Shown: piece by piece, positions 22,101 through 34,100 of the stretch
How positions within the stretch are numbered: position 1 is the stretch's first letter
Layout: each line of letters opens with the position of its first letter
From: Acanthaster planci
Lineage: Eukaryota; Echinodermata; Asteroidea; Valvatida; Acanthasteridae
Length of the DNA stretch: 62,000 nt
Assembly: GCF_001949145.1 (NCBI RefSeq)
Contig: NW_019091407.1
Coordinates: 1,474,175 to 1,536,174, forward strand
Reading direction: 5' to 3'
Made by a program: the position numbers and the translations under genes
The notes under the pieces: generated by a model
Told to the model about the DNA's origin: nothing
Seen by the model: only the letters and a program-made list of their open reading frames with translations
Databases searched by the model: none

Positions 22101-25100
22101 GACCAGCATTTTGTATGCAATGGGCTTTTTACTCATTACTAATGATTCAAAGTGAAGCTGTAATGAATTTTTTGTCATAATTTTTCGGCTATTTCATACT
22201 CTTCTTTGTTGTATGAAAATTATTTAGCACTTGTATTTATAGCATGGGTGGATTGACAAATGCAATTTTTAAACCTTTAAAACTATCCATGCTTTCCTGG
22301 ATAACTGAGGGTGCTGTTGTGATGTCATCCAGGGAAGACATGGTTTAGTCTGTTTAACCTGTGAACAGTGGTGTAACTAGGGCTATTATGTCCGGGGGAG
22401 GGGGGGGCACTGGGGGTGCACACATTTTTTTCAAGGAGGCACCAAAAGACAGTGAGCTGGAGCGGCCTACAGCTGCATGGATTTCAAATGGGGGGAAGGG
22501 GACACCTGTGGGAGGGGCACAGGCATTCATGGGGGAGGGGACAGAGTCCCTCCCATAGTTACGGCACTGCTTGTGAACCCAGAATTCACTCATTGAAAAC
22601 ATTTCTGAGAAAGGGTTGACTTCTTGCTTATTGCTGTGTACTTGCACGACGAATCACCAGAGAAAATTCAGACCAAGAAATTCGTAACACTTTGCAGGGA
22701 TTTTAGCAACAAATCAATGTAAATTAGGGCTTTCTTTCCGGGAGAAAACACAGTTTTGCTCATGAAAATGGAAATACTCATCAGCACGAAACCAACAAGA
22801 AAGCAATACACAATTTGAAATTGTGAAACAGAAAGTAAAAATTATGTTAATTGAGACACAAAGGTGCATTTTGATAATTGTATTTAAAAATTGAAAATTC
22901 CAGTGGAGATACATGTAGCCTTATAAACTGAACTGAATCCACGGTCTATCCAAATGCAGCAGGAATGGGTTCATCAGGACATAAGAGTACTCACCTGCAT
23001 GTTGTGAGGACATAGTGCCCTCAAAATTCTCAGAGGTTCCTGCCCTGGTTTCATAATACACCATCACAATGGCTGGTGGTGACCCACTCCCCACAACTTA
23101 GACAAGTCACAAAATGGTGGGAAACCTTAAAAAAAACAACTCAGAAAACGAACTGGTCTCACCCACTGAAGAGACAGCTCACACCAGCTAAACATGGGAC
23201 ATGTCCGCAGGAAGGGCCTGCCCACAGTCCCTTCACCACCCATGTTTACTCACACAGCAGTCCAAATCATGAGTGAAAACAGGACCCAGGACACCGGCAG
23301 GCAATAACAAAAGGAACGTAGCTGGAGCTATTACAGATGGACTATCTAGACATTGTTAAGGAAAGAAGGAAAGACAGTATGTGTAGCAGCACCCTAATCC
23401 TAATGACTGTTAGTGGTTCATTTTTTGATGTGTTAGCAAAACCCAGTAAACAGCTGGTTTTCTTTTTCATCTTTTGCCAATGTTGGTACTGCACAGTTGC
23501 TCCCCATTGCATTAGACTGAGTGTGAGACCTCTAGCCCCTAGCCTTGTAAAGTTGTGTCTGTTCAGGTTAACCCAGACATTAATTAGGTTGTTTGTTCCA
23601 GAATGGTGTTTCAAACTACTGGCATCCCACCTTGAAAACACGGGGGTCAGTTCGTAAGTCCGATGCCTCATAATTCTGACATCTCGTAAGCCTGAAAAAG
23701 CATTTTAAAAAGTCCATACACCTCATAGGTCCAATGCCTCATAGGTCCAACAAATGCATTTAAAAGTTCCAATGGTTTTTTCGGCCCATGGCATAGATTT
23801 AACCCCTCAAAAAATCTGACGCCTTGAAAGTCCAACGTTTGATTTGACGCTCGTTAGGAGCGTATGAAGATGGCACCAGGAACAAGACTGGTTCCCGGTG
23901 TCAAGTGTGGTGCACTATTTATGACTCGCAGCGTAGCGTCGTGTCACACAGGCCCACACTCCTCCATGTTTCACTGTCAATCGAACTAAAGCCTCATATT
24001 AAGTCTGACACCTTGTTGGTCCGAGGTCGGATTTATGAGGTGTCGGACCTTTGAGGCATCGGAACTATGAGGCTGAAAAAAAATTGCCCATAAATCCAAT
24101 GCCTCATAAGTCCGAAAAAGTTGAAATTTTGAGGTGTCAGACCTATGAGGGGTCGGACTTACGATACACATCTGAAAACTCAATTGACCCGGGTGCAGTC
24201 ACATACGCAATGGCCTGTTGCTTGCTAAAGCAGCAGTCCCATAATCCTCTCAGTCACTTCTGAATGAACTCCACACAAGCACTTTGAGTTTGTCCTCAAA
24301 GCCCCACTCTTCGGGTGCATCCCTCTCATGCAAAGATGCTATTCAGTTGAAAATACGTCATCCGCTTCAGTGAGGCCAGCAACTCCTGACAATCTACACA
24401 GTTCATACCTGGAGCCCTTTAGAGGCTGGTCAACATCCGCTTGCACAACAGAGCTGTTGCCGAAAAAGCTGAGCAATGCCTTCACCACTGTTGGAACTCA
24501 ATTATCTCCATGGGATGTTGACTAACTTTAACAGGCAGGTTTCACAGTGGAGGAGGCTGGTGTTTCTCTCTCATCATAGTGCTGAAATAGCTGAAATAGC
24601 CAACCCTGACCTTGCTGGGACCACACCGAAAACTGCACGTAGGAGTACTTCTGCCAGGTCTGCCAAGCCAAAGTTGCAAGAACCTCATATTTTCCAGCAG
24701 GCTTGAGACTCCCTTTGCTCTGATAGATTGCCATTACCTGATTTGTACAATCTAAATGGCACTGATGAGCATACCCTGTATCTTTGTCTTCAGAATCATC
24801 CTCAAATTGGTGCTAATTCTAAGATACCGTCTAACATCAAGATACCATTTCTGTGAAAAATGATCAAACCAACTTGACTGCAGACCCTTCCCGGTGATAA
24901 ATTCACAGGTAATGGTCTAGCTTAAGTCTGACTCTGAGCCAAATCAGCAGAACTGATTTAACTGTTGATTGATCATCACATCATCTGAGTCTGCAATAAC
25001 AAGTTGACAAAATCTCTCCCAGGAGAGTGTTTAAAGGGTGTTTTGTGCTTTCCCTGTTAAACAAGTGCTGTATCACAAATGTTGATTCAAAAAAATTCAT

Positions 25101-28100
25101 ACCATTAAAAAAATCTATGGATAAATGGTCCAAAATATTCATTTTGGGCATACATGTTGCGGTCAACATGGGTTGTATATCTATATGGACTGGTAAGAAT
25201 GTTAAGTACAGACGTGAAATTAAATACCTAAGTAAACAAAAGGTCCAACTCTAACAAAACCTTTTTTTGAGTTCAAAAGAAAAAAAAAATTTTTTGAAGG
25301 AGTTCTACATGAAATTGATTAAACGCTCACAGGTCAAAATGGTGGAGATGGGCTATTCTTGTAATGGGGTATTCAATTATCCAATCTCTGCAAGTTATCC
25401 TGACAGGCCCTTCTCCGTGCATGAATTTGTCTGCGCAACACGACTTCAAGGGCTCAGTTCCAACCCCCAAAGCATCGGCCCTCCATGGATGATAATGCTC
25501 CCTCCTTCAGCTTCTACCTCGATCAACTTACAACTCTTCAGAGAGCAGACTTCTTCATGCCTTTCAAAAACATCATCAGGTCCCTACTAACCTACCAACT
25601 CCCTGAATCTGATAAAATCCGAGCTGTTTTAATTTCTTGTTTCTTTTTGAGGCCTATAGTCCCTCCCACAGTCTCAAGAAACAGAACTTTGCACTGAAAA
25701 CAGAGGCCTTTCAAAAACAGTAGTTCAGGGAGCAGTACCAATATAATTATACAGAGAACGCACTCCTTCCATGTACTTGCTCTCTGGTCCCCTCCATAGA
25801 AAGCCTTCCCTGGAAGTTAAGAGTACTCCCATTACACTGTAACACACAGTGCAATGAAACCATGTGCTAATGACTGCACTAAATATTCATGCACTTTAAC
25901 TTAAAACAAACATCAAACAGTACAAGTTTCTTCAACTGTCAACAAATGACTGCATAAGTGTTACTTCGATGAGGACAGTGTCTCTGAGCCAAGTTACATT
26001 CAAAACAAACCTCTGACCTTTTTTACAAAAAAGACACCCAAGATGCCCAACTGTGGAACAGGCTCCTATGGGATACCTAAAGAGGATACATCAATCATGT
26101 GATTGTCAATAAAGATGCCAACTGATAACCAAGTTTTTGATGAAAGTGTCTGTGTTGATATGGCTATATAATGGAACATGACAAAGTAAGGTGTTTTCAA
26201 CTTTGAGAATATTTCAACAACAGAGAAACTCAGCAGTCCCAATCTTTCATTGCCAGCAAATCATGGGTATCCATTTAGCATTTTTGGGGGGCAGATATTA
26301 ATCTGTTCAATGTGGTTTTTTTCCCAAAATGACTGTCAAAACATCATCATAATTTTACATTTCCTGAACATAAACATGTCACACATGGCACAAATGCAAA
26401 AAGTAAAAAAACAAAAAAAAAACAAAAAAAAAGAAAGAAAGAAAAAGCAATGCCATGTACACCCACATGCTGCACTTAGACCAAAGAGACATGCATCAAG
26501 AGACTGAGCTCAATACAGTGTGGCTTGGGACCTAAAATTACCCGGATATTAGTTTTTCCCATGTAAAACCACAAAATTTTACAGTGTGGTCCTCCCAAAG
26601 GGATCTGGTTAAATTTGGGCTGTGGCCACATATTCACCAGGAGGAAATAAAGCCAATCAAAGTGGTAGCAAAACCAGGAAGGTGAAATTTCTCCCTTCAG
26701 AAGCGGACTGGCTGGTCAAAATCCAACCAAAACAAGCCATTGCAAGCTGTGGGCTGTAACTTACATCACTCTAAACCAATCAACTCCAACAAACCTCTGT
26801 TTGCCTAAATTTTGCTCCCATCAAGCAAACGTGGGATTTCTAACCATTCAGGAAGCACATGTAGGTTCTTCATTAAAATATTGCTAATGTACGGGGCAAT
26901 CCCAAGAGAACATGTCAGAAGAAACTTACCGCAATGACTAGCACACAAAACCCTAGGGGTTTATTTGGCTGAAACTTTAGCATTTCTCATGAGAAAATCC
27001 AACACCTCATGGCTCTATAATTTTTCAAAATGCTGTTCACTGCATGGGCCACTCTCCACTCACAAAATAATAACAACCCCCTAAGTTGGGCAACAGGCTT
27101 ACTTACTTGAGTTACACCTTGTGGGAGTACAGCATTTTCCCTTAGTTTTTTTCCCTGCATTTTCAATCCTTGAGACAGCGAGCAACAGGACTGTCTGCTT
27201 TGACCCACTCCCCAGGATATACCACATGTCATACCGGTATCTCTGGGATCTCCTACTTGGGCTCCACTGGAGTGCCTGCCAGACAACCAGCTGAAAGTGC
27301 AACGACACTGCCTAACGATGCCCAACTCGCTTGACATGCACGCAGTGAAAAGAAGTTCCGATGCAGAACCTACATCGCACCTCGGTGATGGGCTGAATCA
27401 GTGATTCGAGGTGACAGAAATGAGTTTCTGCTGAGCTTATTTACGACCCAGGTGGAAGCCTTTTCACTCCCTTTCCAATTTTCGGACCTCTCTTTTTCCT
27501 TCCTACAAACATGTAACTAGCTGATAACAATTAACAAGACTCATATGACCCAGCCACGATGGAAGACTTACACTTCTAAATGGCCGCAAAAACTGGTTTC
27601 ATGAGGCACATCTTGAAGCCTGTGCCTTCTGTGGAAAATGAAGTGAATTTTGAACCCCCCCCAAATAAATTTTAAATCTGTGTTTGTTACACTGCAAAAG
27701 AATTTACAACTACTACAGATAGCCTATGCAATACAACAATACTTTTTAGATTTATGATCAAGAGAGCATGCTGAGAAGACAAAATTAAATGAGATAAAGA
27801 AAACTAAAAGAAAATACATGAATCACTTCCACTCAATCAACTCAGCCATCAGTAGCTAAGATGTCAAAAATTAAGAAAATTGGATTCTAAACTGACAGAA
27901 ATAGTATTTGCCTAGCTCACAGCAGCTAGAACTCATTCTGCGATGAATTGAGTAATCAATTAACTCTTCACACGTAACGGAAAACAACACTGCAGGAGAC
28001 ACTGAAACTAAAAGAGGAGGTGGGTTTTCTCTAAATTTCCTCTTCCTTTGCCCCCGTCCAAACAGCTACAAAAAAATGCAGCAGCATATAGTGGAAAAGA

Positions 28101-31100
28101 TCTTCAAGGGAAAAATGAACAAATGAAGAGGTTTATGAGCTTACACATAATCCAGTCTTGAATTCAGAGTAACAGAAACATGGCGACCTGTTCTAAAATT
28201 GAGTTTCTTCCAACAAGTATTTCCATTTTCCAGAAGACTTGAAGAATGCATTTGCAATGTTTGATGATCAAAAATTAAGACCCTGCAGAGAAGAAATTAG
28301 GAAGAAATGTTAACCACTTCCCGCCGGGGTGCCCGGTTTCAGACAAAAGAGCTGGTCTGTGTAACAAAAGACTGTACTCAGAACAAAGGACCTGCTGCTG
28401 GGAATTGCCATCATTTTTCGACTTCCATTTTTCGAAGGTAATCTGGCACTGTTTTGAAATAGTGTACCACTGTTTTGGGCATAGCGCGTCTGCGGATTAG
28501 CACCATGGACAAAAATGCTCCAGGGCCCATTGATGAGCAACACAGTGCCGCTGCTCGCTAATCCAGCTGGATATGAAAAGACGCTACTGGCATTCACCAC
28601 AACAAAGGAAATTATGCAACACCTCACAATACTGGGCTTTCTTTTACAGGCTGCAGGCCTGGGCTGAATACTCGGGTGTCAATGAAGGTTGCCTGTCAGA
28701 TTAGAGTATCCACCAGAGAGTCGTTCATGTGGGTGTAAACATCCAGTAAATAAACACATGAATTTTTGAAGAATTTTGAAACTGGAAAATCTTCAAAAGG
28801 TCCATCATCTCGTCCAGCTCAAGAAAAATCCACCTGGCAGGAAATGGTTAAGCATGTGCAAAAAAAGTGTGTTCAGATAGGGTCCCAATTTCACAGCGTT
28901 GCTTAGCACACAATTTCATGCTAAAAGGGGCTCCCTGTATTTCATAGAGACCATAAGCAGTAAGCACAGCCAAAGGCATGCTAACCTTGAAGAAAAAAAG
29001 GGCCTAATAGTGGCATATCAATAGAAAACTCTACACGCGCAACCTTTAGCTCAACCATGCCAAGCACCATGAAATAGTGTTCAAGGAAAGCAAATTTTTC
29101 TGCTAAAGTTAGCACGACTTTTCTGCTTACTGTTAAGCAGCTCCGTGGAACTGGACCCTGTTGAGGCAAAGAGATGACACTCGAGACTACGGGTCAGACT
29201 CAGCTCAAGACAAGAATGATAAAAGAGGGGATTAGCACCACTGAAAAAGCATAACGAGTCCTATGTCTGCTTCGGCCCAGACCATAGCTCCCTGGAGTGC
29301 AAAAACTATGGACTGAGTCAGTACATCATGCAGACAAGGCTTATGATTCAGAATGACTTTACGATGTTTAAAAGGGGGCTATTCATCTGATGAGCATTCA
29401 AGTTAAGTATTGGCTGACAGTGAGGGGGGGTGTGACTGGGGGAAGGGAAAGTTTGTTGTTCCACTTATTGAGCTGGCTAAACTCTATCCCTGCCAGTTAG
29501 GTCAGTGGGGGCACAGGCTTGCAGTAAATATTTCTCAACGGTAACCCCTTCCTCCAGAAAAACATAGCCCAGGGTCTGTCTAAGCTGTTAATGACAAACC
29601 CCCTGGCACTGTGTAGTTGGGATCAGCAAGACAGGGTGGGCGAGACAGGCGGGTCATCCAACTTGTAAGGGGAGGGAGGTGGAGCCCAGAGGGGAATCGA
29701 CCCAACCATTTATTGCACAAAGGTATGAGGTATTTCATAACGTGTGAATACCACAATCTGGGCTCTTTACCCATGGCCAGGGCAGAACATACAGTACATG
29801 TAGCTGCTATCAGACAGATGAGTAATACTGACCCTAGGTGCAATTCTAGAGCCAATTTTTTTTCTTGGGGGGAGAAAGATCCATGTGATGTCACCTTTTC
29901 ACCCTCCCCTCTGCTTTTTCATTTGCAGGGCGATGGGCTGCCACTAGGACTGCACTATGACTGCATGCAAGTAGGGAGGCCAACAATGCCAACCCTGACC
30001 AAATCACACTCTGAATGCCTACAGTTTCTCATTGAGATGTGGACAAGTTGCTGCCGCAGCCTCGTCCTCATCCAAGTACATGTCCATTTTCTCCAATCTT
30101 GTTACGATACATTTTTTCATCACGCAACATCGAATACTTACAAGTCTACTTTAAGAACTATAATTTGTTTTAGGACTATAATTTGTTCACTGAGTTTTTT
30201 TTGGGGGGGGAGGAGTACATGTATGTACATGTATAAACCCTGACAGTCCTGATTTCCCAAAACCAAAGGCTTTCTAGTTTCGAGCATCAAATCAGGTAGC
30301 GTCAATGATGGCAACATGCCCTTTAATGTCCATGATTGAATACGGAGACAAGCGTCAGGAATCATAACCTGTTTTTGAGACTTGCTTCAGTTGTTTGTTT
30401 ACAGATTAAAGGGATCAGTCAAGTCAAGCCAACAGTGAAGGCCGACACTGCCCAGTAATGAACGAACTATGCCATGCAATAAAAAAACAGCTATCATCAA
30501 ATTTATTCTAGACCAGTTTTGGCTTTTACATGCTGTCCAAATCTGACTTGGTAAAAAAAACTACAGAGGATTCTGTACACAAAAAATTGACAGAGGAAGT
30601 GCTGTGCTTTTGGAACCAGTCCAACATCCAACTTGTAGGACATGATATTGGCAGAATTTGCAAACAGGAGGTGAAAAATCACCAATGGCACCACCTGGAT
30701 GAGTAGGAACAGGGCGTCTGAGGGTTCCAAAGACTATACAGTCTGGAAGTTCCATTATAGTTATAAAGATGTTGGTTTCGTTGGAAAGTGGAGATGGCTA
30801 ATAATTTAATTATATAAACACTGTTAATGACTAATAGAGCTCTGCTAGGAGCATGCCATTTTGGGGAACATATTTTTGTAAAAGCAAAAGTAAAATGACG
30901 AAAATGGGTCCCAATGAAAAACAAAGTGAATTTCAAAGAAAAGTTTTCTTCCTAGAAGTAATAAACTTTTTCGTTCGTAAGAGTTACTAGTCTTTCATGT
31001 GGCATCAAAGTTATTTGAAGGAAAATCCAGCAAAATTGTGAAAAATAGACACAAAGTTAGGTAAAAACCATTAATTTTTAATAATCATCCTTTGTCGTAA

Positions 31101-34100
31101 AATTGAAACTTTCCACTTCTTCAATTCTTTTCCAGAGGTCTTTCTTACATAGGCCTACTAAGCTACTAGTATTACATGTAAATATCACTAGTTTATAGAT
31201 TCTTGGTATTTTATTCACACGAGAGGTCTTTAACTAAGGGAAATGACAGTAAAAATCCCTCTCATGGGTCACCACCAATAGGTGTCATCTTCTAGAATAG
31301 TTTTACAGGCCGAGGACTGTAGATGTATGTCACTACTGTGCATGTGCGAACTATCGGTAAATGCAAGCACGGTCTATGGAGACTGAACATGTGTGTGCAT
31401 GAACACACCTCTTCTCTCCCAAAACAATACAAAATGGGGCTAAACTAGAATGATTTTGCACTTGCACAACCTTTCAACTGACCCCAAAAAAGGCAAATTC
31501 CCTCAATTTTGAGCAACATCTCTTAAACAATTCCTTTTGGTTTAAAAATCTTAGATGGTTAAAGAGGAAGTATTGCAAATTACTGATCAAAAAATGACTT
31601 GGAACCCAATAAGTCAAATACAAATCAGAACATGCTGCTAAACTACTAATTTTGCACTAGTTACTTCTCTGGAATAAACCATTGTGACACCTTATGAATT
31701 AGTTAGTTATCAAATTTTGAAATCTTTTCCGTACATTTGAAAGTGGACTTTGTTTGTCATGAAGATTTTGGGACATGGCATCACAGTGACTCAAAGCCAC
31801 TGCTACTTCTATGAATTAACTGCACACACTGGGGAGACTAGGAGCTACATAATCTTGATTGGGAGCATGGCAATAGGCCTTTTCACACAACAGCATCTCA
31901 GTCAACCCAGGTTGAACTCAAGCCTGTACTGCCTGAGTGCCTGCGGTTGAATTTTGTTTAATTTTCAATGCTGCATTCAGGCGTGCATTGCTTCAACTTG
32001 TTTTGTGCAAATCATGCTTATTCCACCCAGGGGTAGTTTCAACCCTGAGATGAACATGAGTGATTATTGGGGAGTAGCCCGAGGTTCAAAATCTTGCCCC
32101 TGATCTGGATTAATGTTGAGTTCAACCCGAGGCAAAATCAATCTGGGGGGGGTGTGTGAAATGGGGCTGGCCCGGGTTGAAAATCTTCCAGTGTGAAACA
32201 CAATGATTTCAAACCCTGTCCCACATCCCAGGAGAGTTGTCAAGAAGAAACATCCGTGATATCCAGCATTGTACTTGTGTGCCGGGAGTACAAGTAAACC
32301 ACTTTTTAATACCTTCACTGGTGACAGGTTGGACAGCTGGCCACAAAAAGTGCTTCCATTCCATTAATACCCATAAGGGGTAATGAGCTCCGTACACAGA
32401 GGAGAGAAAGCATGTTGTTTCCTTGCTACACTGTCCCTTTTGTAGGTACAAGCATGGAGGTAGAAATAGATCCATGTGTGCATTGCAGGGCCAATCTGTG
32501 CATGCACAACCAATATCTGTTGGAAAATGCCGTCTTTGCCTGGCACCGATCACCCAGTTGAAACAGACCCCTGCCTTGCCAATCTGTCTCTGTTCTTTGG
32601 CAATGAGAGGTATTTTGCTAAATAAAGTGGGTAAATAACTCTACCCCCACAGCTACTTTATATGTGCAGCCTCTATTATCACACTTAATTAATACAGCTG
32701 CTGCTGTTAAAAGAAATGACACTGACTCACAATGCTGGAGTCATTAGTGTAGGGTACTAAGCTAATCACACTACATGATTCAAGATCAAACGATGGTGTT
32801 GTGTGAATGACATTCTCTTAATGTGCTGTGAATTATGCTTGTATTTTTGGCCTTCAATGGTCACTTTTGTTTTTTAATAAGCAATGACTTCAGTCATCAG
32901 GGTCACTAATAAGCATGACAGATGTGGAATGACAAGCCATAGCTTTTTTAAATTAGAAGAGACTGGCATCTTTGGACAGTGCCGCCCCACTCGGTCTACG
33001 ATTGAGCTCCCCAAAGCACTAGGACCTTGGTTGGAATAACTTCCGGGCAAGTGCTCACATTGGTGGGATACCGACAATCTGTCAAACACATGACAGCCTT
33101 TTGATGATGATGAAGGGCATTTCGTTTCACCTCCCCCTCACAAAATTCCAATGAAAGTTTATGTTCCTGTACTTTGATTCTCTTGAAATGTAAAAAGCAG
33201 CCAATACTGTGAAACAGTCTCTGGTTTCCATTTAATGAGGTTTTCAAAAGATTTGCAAATCGCTTGGTGACAAGAAATGGACATGGCAACAGTGGTGACT
33301 TTTGAGTTGTGCCTGGGGGCATTATATTTCCCTTCCCTCTATTTTTCCCCTTTAGCACCCATGCACCGTATGCTTTTCACACAGAAAGTAGTTCTGTTTA
33401 TTTCCTTGTATGTGTGGAACTACATGTAGTATCCTGCGGTTTTAAAAACTGTTTAGTCTGGATGGTCTTGGTAAAGCTAAACAGCCAACTAGTGGCTGCC
33501 TTTCATGTCACTGTGAGGTGACTACATTACAGCCTCTGTCTCAGCACACGCAACTGCATTTCTTCTATCCAAGCAGCATTTTGAAAGTTTGATATTCAGG
33601 GCCGATTGCATGAAGCTTCTAAGGGCGGCAATTTGGCAAGCACAGGAGATACATGTATTTGACGAGCAAAAAACAGGTCACCGGCCAAAATGACATGCTA
33701 CCTGGCTCTCAGGGGCTTCAGTACTGCTTGGCACATTAATCTGCTGAAAATCTGACAGAAATTTCTTTGCAATTCAGGCCACACTACTTTTCAGGAATAA
33801 GAATGTTTTCAGGGAATCACTGTCAGAAGATGAACAAAACTAAAACTAAAGTTTAACAAGTTAGTTTTGTAAGAAGTTCCGGAGAGAGGTGAAATGAGAC
33901 TAATTAATTAACTTTGAAGAAAGTACTTCCAACCAACATACAGTGAAATAACACAACCCTCTTGCTTCATCCAACTTTCTCTGCCTCTTCAACCCAAAGC
34001 AACATTAAGGCCAATTTCCTTCTGGGTAGCCTAACACGTATACGTACACTACCCTCACTAGTTGTGGGAGACACTGTAGAGAGTTTTCATTAGAATAAAC

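Noticed and set aside
29617-30243. Plus-strand open frame of 208 codons, the longest uninterrupted one outside the N gap
   Set aside because: It runs through a G-homopolymer and a TACATGTATGTACATG tract, shows no domain, has no coding-like neighbours and lies antisense in a WDR27 intron. Chance is the simpler explanation.
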